DNA of 64,000 bases from Muricea muricata (lineage: Eukaryota > Cnidaria > Anthozoa > Malacalcyonacea > Plexauridae), in the NCBI GenBank assembly GCA_963855995.1, contig OY979716.1, forward strand, positions 18,533,040 to 18,597,039, given 5' to 3'. A program made the position numbers and the translations under genes. The first letter of the stretch is position 1, and each line of letters starts with the position of its first letter. The notes below the pieces were generated by a model. It saw only the letters and a list, made by a program, of their open reading frames with translations. It ran no database searches and was not told where the DNA came from. Shown here in pieces: positions 54,626-64,000 of the stretch.

Positions 54626-56243
54626 CGTAATAATTTTTATAGTGTTTACATATCGAAAGATCGTACTGTGTCACACTGCATACGTCGCTGGCCGCGCGAT
54701 GGAATGTCAGGAATTTCGCCACTAAATGGTCTCAAAATCGAACTTTAATCGTAAAATTAACAAACGTCTAGTTCGAATTTTTCAGTAAGGTTGGTATTTT
54801 TATAATCAGAAAAAACCAAATTTTTAGAAAATGTAAAAAACCCGATATCAAAATTTCGATTTCTTGCACACTTTAAACAGTACTAGAAAAGCACTAGGAT
54901 TTTCTCTCGTTGAGCCAGCGTAACTAAAATGTGAACTGAACAAACACTAAGTTAGCTTTATTTATAATCTACTACCGTGTAGTTCTATGTGTTCAAAGCT
55001 GTTTTTCTGTTTGGTCTATGCAGTAAGAATGATCTCTTATTAATCATGACCAGTGTTGTTATACAGGAGCAACATATATAAACTAAGCTAACTTGCAGTT
55101 TTTATACAGGATAGGTCTTTAAACTGTTTTTCCCAGAGATCCAGCCAGGACATTTCTTTTTGTCCTAGTGTTATAATATTAGAAGGAAACTTAAACTAAA
55201 CTGACTTTATTTAAATGGGATAGCGCTATATTTCTAAACTTCTTCATCAAATTTCAGCAAGCATCATTGACTACAGGTGGAAAGCATTAACGAAAATATC
55301 AAGTCTGTGTAAATAGTTTCAAGCATAGCAACGACACAATTCCGCTTGGTTCTAAAATATTTGCAGATTAAGTTTGAATTTGACGTTTCATTTGACCAAG
55401 CAGCTGTTGTAATGTTCTTTGTGTCTGCGTTGAATAATTTTTTGAGACTTAGTTAGGATCACTTTTTTCTAAGCAGTTCTTTCAATAGGACCACGAAAAA
55501 ACATCTCTTTTTTGATCCGGTCTTACTACAGGATAAACGTTGCGCTAAATTGTCTTCATTTCATGGGACAGCTCTACGAATTTTAAACGTCCTAGACGTC
55601 CAGTAATGAGGTCTTACTACAGGAACACACTAACTTTAGTAATTTTATGCTGGCTAGCTTTGTCATTTCTATAGTGTTTTTCCTACAGGTCCAGCAAAGA
55701 TCATCGCTTATTGATCTAATCCTTAACTGTGCCTTTATTAGAAGCCTATACTTGTCCTATTTCACAACGTTTTGCAACCAAACTTGCAAAATGCTCATTC
55801 CGGATGAGAATATTCATCTTTCTTACCTAGATCGAAAAACTTATTCTAACCTGCAAATTATGTGCGTTGTTGTGCGTTCATTTTTCATGATAATTTGAAA
55901 TATCTATATAGTGTATGCAAGTGTATTGGAATATTTAAAATATGAGACAGTCACACTTGAGGCGGTGAAATTGAAAGAAAATAAGAGCGAAAAGTAATTT
56001 ATCTGTAAATAATCTATCTGAAACAAATTTTGTCCTAACAATGACTTCGTAAAACAAAAAAATTAATATAACTTCTGTCAGTTAAATTTTTGGCAGGTCG
56101 ATCATCGCATTGGGTGGGAGCATGTATTTATGCATAATATACTTGTGTTCATAGACCATAGGTGGCCAAGAAATCGGTGCTTTTTAACCTTCATTAAATC
56201 AATATTGCACATAATATTCCTTTTACGGCTCTCAGAAACTAGC
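54626..56243. other. Non-coding interval
   Basis: No gene recognised. The ORF at 55,647-55,898 has no recognisable motif. Phrases such as ATAAACTAAGCTAACTT and CAGTTTTTATACAGGAT hint at old diverged repeats around 54,940-55,200. Confidence 0.4.
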
Positions 56244-56739
56244 AGAATTGTGCGTTAGTCGGCGCGCAACGTTCGTTTAGTATTGTCCGTTTAATATATT
56301 CCCAAGGTTGGCAGCTGAACGACTAAATGTAAACAAATTGTCTGCCGTTAAGGCAAACACTTTTAAAACACACCAATGTCGTGGAAACTATATGGCAATA
56401 AGAAAACAAATTAAAAACTGCAACAAGTTAAACACGCATAATTTTACTACACTACCAATTTTCCCGTTTCAAATCCTTTCTAAAGGGCGAAAAAAAGGAG
56501 AGTTTTGAAGGTTTAGCGGCAGAAATACTTTTTCAAAAGCTATGCTGGTGATATTTTTAATTTTCTTGCCTTCCTTTATTGGCTCACATATTTTCAAAGT
56601 GCTTGCATTAACGGCAGATAATTAATTTACATTTTGTTCGTTTAGTTGCCAACCTTGAGAATACATTAAACTGTCCGATAATACTACACAAACGTCGCGC
56701 GAGACTGACCGACTAACGCGCGCGAGAAAAAAACAATTC
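56244..56739. mobile_element. MITE-like element, about 0.5 kb
   Basis: Inverted arms at about 56,244-56,365 and 56,598-56,739 share GCGTTAGTCGG, CCCAAGGTTGGCA and TCTGCCGTTAA. The centre is non-coding. Target duplication not resolved. Confidence 0.7.
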
Positions 56740-59150
56740 CCAAGATTCACTTTCCTGGTTGAGATGCATGGACTTTTTCCATGCTGAATGAAAGTTCTCT
56801 GAATTAAAATATATTTTTATTGAGTTTTCGACTGGGCACTTCGAGCCTTCTTCAGAATATAGGTTATTTACATATACACACACTACGTTTTAAGTTTCGC
56901 GTTGTTGCCTAAGATTATGTACCTATACATTGAGATCGTCTGATTGGTTCCTTACAAGTTAATAATTGACAGTCGATTAATAATGAATTCAAGATCGGTT
57001 TGCCATCGTGCCAGGCCGATTCAACACATGCACGAGTATCAGAATTCTGATTTTGTCCAGACCCTGAATTAATTTATTGCTGTGACCAAGCTCGGCCTTT
57101 ATCTTTGCTCACTATTGAAATTTATCCCCGAGCCAACGACGCGAAGCGCCATTCCGGGCGTAAGCCCGGGGCGAGGGTTACTAATTTTGCACTAGCAAAG
57201 TTCAAAGTCGCTGTTTATGGGCGATAGGGATGAGATTTTTTGGTAAGCATGACGTCATGTTCACACTGATCTCAACAATATGGCGGACTATCATGAATGG
57301 CTAACACTGATTAGCCAGATTTAAAATTTATTGTTGATTGATTAATCACGTATTCAACTGACAGCAAATATCTAAATTTGCTTTTTGCACTACAATATTT
57401 CGTATTTTTGCAAAAAGATTCGGCAACTTTCACAACCAACGAAGGGTGGTCATTTCTGATCTCAGGAATATGGCGGACTATCAGGAGTAGCAAACACTTA
57501 AGGCATCCAAAAAGGCGAGAAATAAGACGAAAACGACTGCCACAAGACTCCTGAAGAGAGATTAATTCGGGGAAAATACAGAGAAGCGCCAAGAATTTAC
57601 TATGTTGTGAAACACAAGGCAAGTTTGTTGATAATTGTATTTGTACTTGTGTTTTAATGCTTTATAAAGGCCGGCGTTGCCGTACTCATCCACTCTACAC
57701 ACTGTTTAAATTCCAGAGTAAGTTTATGTTTTGTAAATGCAAGACTATCTTCTTATTACTGTTATAATTAATAGGTCGTATTTTATACCAAATTTAAGCT
57801 TACATTAGGCGTAATAACATACTGATGACAAATGTTGTGCCATTTAAAAAATTGTCAATAAAACAAAGAATTAAAAACTGATATTTTGTCATTTTGAAAA
57901 AAGTATACAGAAAGAATAACAATTGCCGTGTTGCTATGAGAACAACCTATACAAGTACTTCATGTAATTCCGAAAATATAGTTGCATGCTCTTAGTTAGT
58001 GGCGAGGGGTTGCTGCATGCATGTATTTCTAGTTTAGTAAAGGTATTTTAAATTTGACAGAATAGGTTTCAATAAGTTAATAAATTGATCATTTTGAGTG
58101 CAATTCCTGATTCGAGATCAATTCCTAAATTGCTGGATTCTAGGTATCCTTTCGAACGTGATCTTGTCAGACTCTTAATCAACATGTGCACAGTTACGAG
58201 GTTAAGGGGTTAGATTGAGAGGCATCCTCCCTGTTAAACATGCATACAAGTCAAAGATAAAAGCATGTTTTGAGCACCAAATAATATTTTTATAATATTT
58301 CACAAGCAAGAGAGGGATGTGTTAAGATTCCACCAGTGATATCACAACTAGGACAATACAATACTAACGCCCACCCCCTCCCCGTTTTATGTTTTCATGG
58401 CATTGTCAAAACATTATTTGGTGCGCTAAACATGTTTCATGATCTTTTTTGTTCGTATTGTTTATGTATTTAACAGGGGCTTGAGTCTCTCAAAGCAATC
58501 TTTTAAAAATTTCCTGATAGTCTACAGTTGAGTGCATGTTTAGGCACAACATTTCCGAGTTGATCATGAGTCTTTTCGCACACGCAATCTGATCCGTCTA
58601 ACTATTCCTCAAGTTACGTCATACATAAATAGCTATCTTGGTAGTTTCACACGTATCCTAAATCTTACCAACACAAAGCCGTTCACATTAAACTATTGAG
58701 TCCACCATTTGCAGCGGTGTACCTTTACTCGTGTCAATGGTAAGTAATTTATATTTTGAATTATTTCTATGATAGAGCTATATAGCAATCGTGGTTTTAT
58801 ATTGTCTTCAGCATAGCTTGATTTCTTTTTATCTTCATGAAAGCGCATTTTAAGCACTTGAAATATAATAATTATAAGTCTGTTCCTTAAGGAAGCTATC
58901 AGTTAAGCTAGTCACTAGCCACTCCACGCAAATTTCTTCTTTCGGGGCAAAATTTTTAAACATCAGGTGATGTTGAAACTTGGCCACAAATGACGTACGT
59001 GTAGATTAGGAATAATATTGTATTTTTTAGCAATTTGCATACCATAATAAAGATAGCTACATCTTCGAACATTAATTGGATCATGCAATTCCTATAATGA
59101 ATATGAATGTAGTCTAATCCGTATTCATTTTGACAATCCGTTTCCCACCT
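56740..59150. other. Non-coding interval
   Basis: Contains GC-rich hairpins at 57,127-57,175 (GACGCGAAGCGCC; GGGCGTAAGCCC). A roughly 40-bp motif around AATATGGCGGACTATCA is present at 57,279 and 57,468. The - strand ORF 57,622-57,311 has no motif I recognise. No gene is called. Confidence 0.4.
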
Positions 59151-59159
59151 GCATGGAGA

Positions 59160-59535
59160 ATATGCCTTTTATGCAATGTAGCAAATCACAAATTGTGTGA
59201 ATAAGGTGGGAGTTATAGGAATATGCAGTGCACTTGCCACGTGTCAATACCACGGGAAACACAGAGGGTTTTTATGAAATGCAGAACAAAATAGACCTTT
59301 GAGTGTACTAGCTTTCCGCTTTGCTCATTATTGTTTTCCGTCAATAAAATCGTGACTATTATGCAATGTTGTAAATGCCAAATTGTGTAAATAGCAAATT
59401 GATTTAAGAAATAACCAGTGTACTATCGGTGTGGCACCACGGGAACCACCTAGGATTTTTATAAAATACAGAACAAAATAGAGATTTTAGCATCCTAGCT
59501 TTAGTCCAAGTTCTGGTCTTGATCATGAATTATTT
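59160..59535. repeat. Two tandem copies of a 190-bp unit
   Basis: 59,166-59,345 and 59,355-59,535 share TTATGCAATGT, CAAATTGTGT, ACCACGGGAA and ATACAGAACAAAATAGA in order with moderate divergence. Non-coding. Confidence 0.75.
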
Positions 59536-61202
59536 TAGATTACCTGTCAAAGTTTTGTAAATATTAAGTAATATTATACATGTGAGTAATATAAGGGTTA
59601 ATATATGTTCTTGATTAAACATTATCAGGTCTATAAAGCGTTTTATTAATATAGCTTCGATTCGTTTGGGCATAAAACATGGAAGAGCATGTTATTCTTT
59701 GAAAGCCAATTAATTTAATTATACAAAGATCAGTAATCTGCTCAATGTAAATGTGACAGTAATGCATTTAATTAATATAAGTAAACATAACTAATCATAT
59801 CACACGTATTCATTTGAGTTTTCTTTGACATTCTAGTAATTTTTAATAGTTTTACTAAAATATTCAGGATCCACTTGAGTCACATGAATTATTTCTATTT
59901 CAGCGTCTTTTTTGTGCATAGGATCATCACAGTTCGATTTTTTATGCCAAGGGCACCATTTGAAAATCAATCTTGTAACCACTGTTTTTAACTACGTCTG
60001 GCGCTACGGCAAAGATTTTGATTCAGGCAGGCATGTCATTGTCGAAAATCTGCAAACTTTTACGAAAATAATAAGACCACCAACGCAAAATAGATTTGTG
60101 CCCTAAAACCTCGGTACAGAGCATTGTTGTTCATGAATTAGGATGAACTTTTATTGTATAGTTACTTGCTAGCTTAACATCGGGGGGGGGGTATTTATCA
60201 AGTGTGATTCGTTGATTTCGGTGCAATTAATCCCAAACGAGAGTGCAAAATACGTAGCAACGATGCAATTGCGATTAAATTTGGCTTGTTTTTAACGAAA
60301 TGAATAAACTTTAAAGTGCGTATAACACCAAAATTTATATTTTTGAAACATGGAACTCTTGGTTTTGTGATAATCGTAGTGTATTTTTTTTATTTTCTAT
60401 TGGCGTTAACACGACAGCCTTGTCAACCTTTTCACACCTCGCAAACCTGGGGCACCCTTCTCGAGACCCGGGTTGACCCGGGGTAGGCGAGGTGAGAGGG
60501 CGTGAAAATTGTGCGTACATCTTCAAGTATACCCAGGTTGACCTAAAAACCACTAAATATCGACGTACATTCATATCGAATGAAGTTACACTATATTCAT
60601 GCTTAAAAATCTCTAATGACAGAATTCATCGTCTTTCGATATAGCTAAGTGACTAAAACATAAAGATTCATCAGAGAAATAATGATTTTTCTTGTCTTGT
60701 TGCCTCCAGAACTTCCCCGTCGGTCGGAAGTGAATAAAATGCCACTAAAATCTAATTTTCTTTCGCTGTGTAAGCCCCTAAGAAATGAATCAAGTATCAT
60801 TGTATTCCTCACATAAAAAGCTTTCGATTGAGGGGTTAATATTATTGTCAAATGCTATATATATTTAAGATTTGATCGGAAACTTACCGTCATTAACTTG
60901 AGTTATGGGAAAACTACACTGATTCTGTGAAACATCTCCCAATGGTTATTAGTTAGGAATAAGGCTTATACTCAAGCGCTTTTGTACTGAAAATTTCGTT
61001 TGAATACGCCAAATAGAAGCTTATTTACAAGCATTTTTATGTCGGGAATAGCTCTTGATCTTTGCTCTATTACCAAATTTGGCTTATATTTGGTTATGCA
61101 ATAGTCAGAATCACGTGAAATACATGCTATTGTCCGGTAGAATCGATTGCCGGTGTGTTTGAGTGTCTAGGGGTCATTGTTCGTACAGTTTGGGTCGCAA
61201 AA
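59536..61202. other. Non-coding interval with small repeats
   Basis: Contains a poly-G run (about 60,182), and at about 60,196-60,270 a sequence like the left end of the MITE at 34,696 (TTAATCCCAAAC, AGTGCAAAA). A hairpin at 60,433-60,503 pairs CACCTCGC with GCGAGGTG around CTCGAGACCCGGG. The 64-codon ORF at 59,912-60,106 has no recognisable motif. Confidence 0.45.
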
Positions 61203-61632
61203 CATTTTACTTCCGGTTTTCTTGCTACAATGGAATGCGTCTTTGTTCTCAGCGAATTGTGTGCGTATAGTTACAAAATATAGATCACTAAAAAGAGCTT
61301 TTCAAGGCGATTCTGCTGGTACAATTTCTAAGAAGTAAACCCTAGAAGAATAGGAGATATTTTCAATCAAAGGTGACTGTTTACAATGTATGTTTATTGA
61401 CAATGCAATTTAGAACATTTTACAATATATCAAATTTCATATACTCTAAACGGCCATAAATCGGTTGCATTGCACTGTATCAAAAACCTAAAAAAATACT
61501 TTAATAGATCTTTATATGCTGATTCCAATGGTGGTACTCGTTTTCTTTTGCCTTGCGTAAAAGCCGAGCTATGCTACGGCAAAGTCATCGTTCACCCGTG
61601 AACGAAATACAAGAGTGCCAACGGGGAGGAGT
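61203..61632. repeat. 430-bp dispersed repeat, copy 2
   Basis: Same length and nearly same sequence as 32,000-32,429, from CATTTTACTTCCGG to GGGGAGGAGT. Flanking sequences are unrelated to the gypsy element. Confidence 0.85.
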
Positions 61633-62593
61633 ATATAACTAAGATAGTCAGAACAACAGCAACGTGTTTTATTTAGGAAGTCGACCTTTCGTTTACGTGC
61701 ATGCCCATACATGTACAATATGTCAGGCTATAAGATAAGGACCATGATCAATAATCTGTATGTAAAAAATAGTCTGTAAAGAATATGATATGGGTACAAA
61801 ATTGCAGTAACTATAGCTAACTGTATACTAAACCGGGTTGTCGTTGAAAACAAAGCCTTGCAGATGTTATCATTTTTACCAGCCCGGTTCCTGCAAACAG
61901 AAAAATTAATCGTATTAAGCCCCATGAGGTCTATCAACACGAGTGAAAACATCCTGGGCTCGTGCAAACGGGGCCTAAGACGTCAAGTGTCTGTGAGTGA
62001 ATTCACTGTTGTGCGTATGCGCTGGAGCGCTGTCTACTCTTCCATTATTGCTGTCGGTGTGTACTGTATCAATGCAAGTACCAATAACCGAACGGTGAAA
62101 TAACGAACGCTTGTGAATGTTTAATTGTCTCCACGTTAAACCAACGCAGTGACGCTGGATTTCACTCAAACTCGCGAAGATCCGCTGTTGGACCAAATTG
62201 ACCTCGTCTGGAAAGCAATTTAAAACAACTTTATATAGTTCAACCTCTTTATTCTTGTATTATGCGTTTGCGCCAGGTAAGGGGTGATTGTATATCAGTT
62301 CTTGTCTGGTTCCAAGCAGAATGAATAAAGACGGCGATATGTGTCAAATTTTAGCCCATCATTAAGGTCAGCTGAACCAATCTGATTCAAATTTCACGCC
62401 TCATTACCTAAGAGTTTAATTACTTTGTATTTATTAAAAATAAATTTGCTGCAATATTTAAATATTTAATAATTATGCTAAGAGGGTGATTATATTACAG
62501 CCTACCTTGTTTCACCGTAATGGACCGTTGGTAAATATTTGTCAAACCTACATATATATATCTATGGTTACAATGCATTTAAGCTCAATCCTT
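61633..62593. other. Non-coding interval
   Basis: No recognisable gene, repeat or RNA. The short ORFs at 61,728-62,196 overlap each other on both strands and show no motif. Confidence 0.4.
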
Positions 62594-62770
62594 TCACACG
62601 TCGTGCGGCTCGTCATGTTTAAAGGGACATTGATTTGGAACTGAATTTACTTTGCGATTTGCGTCAGGTGAAATATCCGGTTCTAGGGGTCTCTGACTTA
62701 CATAATCAACCATTGTCCCAACTGTTCCTGGATAGTAGCCAACGGTGTTTCTTTTCCCGGTATCTGTACT
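62594..62770 (-). other. Possible terminal exon, unrecognised
   Basis: The - strand is open for 58 codons and then stops. It has protein-like composition (YYPGTVGTMVDYVSQRPLEP, ending FKHDEPHDV). TTTGAAG and TACAG just upstream could be acceptors. A GTAAGT inside it at about 62,702 could equally be a donor for another frame. No family recognised; may be chance. Confidence 0.25.
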
Positions 62771-63179
62771 TCAAAGATAAGTCCTCCCATATTGAGTAGT
62801 CATGCAAAAATCCTCGTCATTACTTGGTTTTGAGGATTTCTTGCCCCTCAAAAACTTGATGAATTTAGTAGTCAAAATGACAAAACCCTTGACATTTAAA
62901 TAAATCTTGCTGCTATTTAGCTGCTATGAATGTTGCTGCCAAAAACACACGATATTGATACAATTATACGTCAATATTTTGCTGAGTTCATCAATTTGGG
63001 TCTATCTAACTATCATCAACCACTAGGATATCATCTTTTTTAATTATACTTCATAAGCCAATCTTAAAATTTGGGGATTTTTCTCTTAACTTGACCGCAA
63101 AATTCACAAATTCTAGGAGCAGGTATTTCAACAGCGTCATGTGCATGGGATATCGGCTGCACCAAATTGACTGGTGGAA
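62771..63179. other. Non-coding interval before the LINE fragment
   Basis: A/T-rich, nothing recognised. Confidence 0.4.
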
Positions 63180-63690
63180 AAAACAAAACAACGCTATTCT
63201 AAAAATAAAGTAAAGCAGTGCGCGAAATTGAATGCTCGTCAGTGGTGGAAAGGGGTGAAAGGCCTTGCTGGAATGAATAGTTCCACCCAGGTGTCCAGTA
63301 TTTTGTCTAGTGAACGTTTGCTCGAAGGTGTAGTAGACCTTGCCAACCACATGTACATAAATAATTGCTTTATTCAGGCGACTACAAACATGCGGGAGTT
63401 ACGTGAACGACCTACTATTACTGAAGATGCAACAGATAAATACAGAGTTTCTATGGAAGAAGTTAAGGTAGAATTGTCCCGAGTTAGCCAATGTAAAGCT
63501 ACAGGGCCCAACAATTTTCCAAGTTGGGTTTTGAATAACGCTTCAGATATTTTGAGTCTCTCACTCTGTTCTATTTTTACGCCAATTGATGAAGCCTGTT
63601 TACTGACAATATGGAAATCCGCTGACGTTATACCCTCCCTAAACTAGCTCCAGTTACTGCCACTGATCCGGGACCAATCTCTTCAACACC
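63180..63690 (+). mobile_element. LINE fragment (linker and start of RT)
   Basis: Reads NARQWWKGVKGLAG, then VSQCKATGPNNFPSWVLNNA and TIWKSADVIP, the segment just before the RT fingers, similar in kind to the LINE at 40,310-42,808. A frameshift follows at 63,647, and the sequence is cut by the hAT-like end at 63,694. Confidence 0.8.
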
Positions 63691-63693
63691 AGT

Positions 63694-64000
63694 CAGTGGC
63701 GTCGCCAGGGAGGGGACTGGGGGGACAAGTCCCTCCCAGCTGTTTTATTAATCAATTTTGAGATTTTTCTAAATCTTAAGTAAAAAGTATGGGGGGTACG
63801 AATATTGTTTAAATTTCCAACCGGGAAATAAGTTTTTCAATGTTTTGCGCATTGAATTATTTCTCGCACGATCTGCGAATATCAACAACTTTTTATAACA
63901 AAAGTATAACATGAAGTACGACCACTTTGTCAGTTCACAACCACCAACCGGAAGTCAAACCTTGGCTTTTCTTTACGCAATTGATGTAAACATGGAAGTG
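63694..64000 (+). mobile_element. Probable hAT-like element, left end, runs off the window
   Basis: CAGTGGCGTCGCCAGGGAGG is very like the CAGTGGCGTAGCCAGG ends of hAT (Tip100/Charlie-like) elements. It abruptly replaces LINE coding sequence. Only about 300 bp are visible and no right end or 8-bp duplication can be checked. Confidence 0.5.

Noticed and set aside
57311..57622. 103-residue - strand ORF
   Set aside because: Leu/Cys-rich with no motif and antisense to the duplicated ATGGCGGACTATC region; not called.

Overview
This window is AT-rich metazoan nuclear DNA. The intron-bearing gene remnants, F5/8 type C (discoidin) exon, alpha-kinase, DUF6589 protein, DIRS-type tyrosine recombinase and CR1/L2-like LINEs together suggest an aquatic invertebrate. 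I favour an anthozoan cnidarian, by inference only. No bacterial-style operons, rRNA genes, canonical tRNA genes or CRISPR arrays are present. Nearly everything that can be recognised is a transposable element or a piece of one, and many are nested.

Layout. (1) 135-16,440 is copy A of a duplicated host segment; copy B lies at 23,862-26,070. Copy A carries two large insertions that copy B lacks, and copy B carries one that copy A lacks, so each copy gives the empty site of the other. The first insertion (263-11,535) is a long-TIR DNA transposon with an integrase-like DDE transposase gene on the + strand, a convergent alpha-kinase gene on the - strand, a 2.25-kb fold-back element inside the kinase gene, and a CACTA-like element (7,879-11,495) inside its right TIR. 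The second (12,896-16,064) is a TTAA-flanked element with a 186-bp tandem array. A discoidin exon closes copy A. (2) 16,764-20,125 is a second CACTA-like element carrying a tRNA-derived SINE and a fold-back. (3) 20,477-21,479 is a Helentron-like non-autonomous element, followed by LINE debris and a SINE. (4) Copy B contains a solo LTR and ends at a 5'-truncated LINE. (5) 27,818-35,584 is a decayed Ty3/gypsy element with 4-bp target duplications; a 430-bp repeat interrupts its integrase and a LINE interrupts its 3' LTR. (6) 35,607-37,031 is a fold-back-like element whose inverted repeats are built of minisatellites. (7) 37,296-37,550 (-) encodes a small secreted cysteine-rich protein, the most gene-like short ORF in the window. 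(8) 37,873-43,620 (-) is a DIRS-like tyrosine-recombinase retrotransposon, interrupted by a LINE and a MITE. (9) 43,772-48,076 (+) is a DUF6589 gene split by a 2.3-kb complex duplication that looks like template switching or an assembly error. (10) 48,709-53,811 is a Tc1-like transposon split by a Helentron-like element that itself contains a LINE; a small element carrying a captured zinc-ribbon first exon (53,812-54,625) then interrupts the transposase. (11) 54,626-63,170 is mostly non-coding with several MITE-like inverted repeats. A LINE fragment and the start of a hAT-like element end the window.

The most interesting system is the 263-11,535 transposon, which pairs a DDE transposase with an alpha-kinase that has an extra N-terminal domain. 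Other TIR elements here also carry exon-like host fragments, so exon capture may be common in this genome. Almost all element genes are broken by frameshifts or stops. All family names come from reading motifs by eye; no database search was run.
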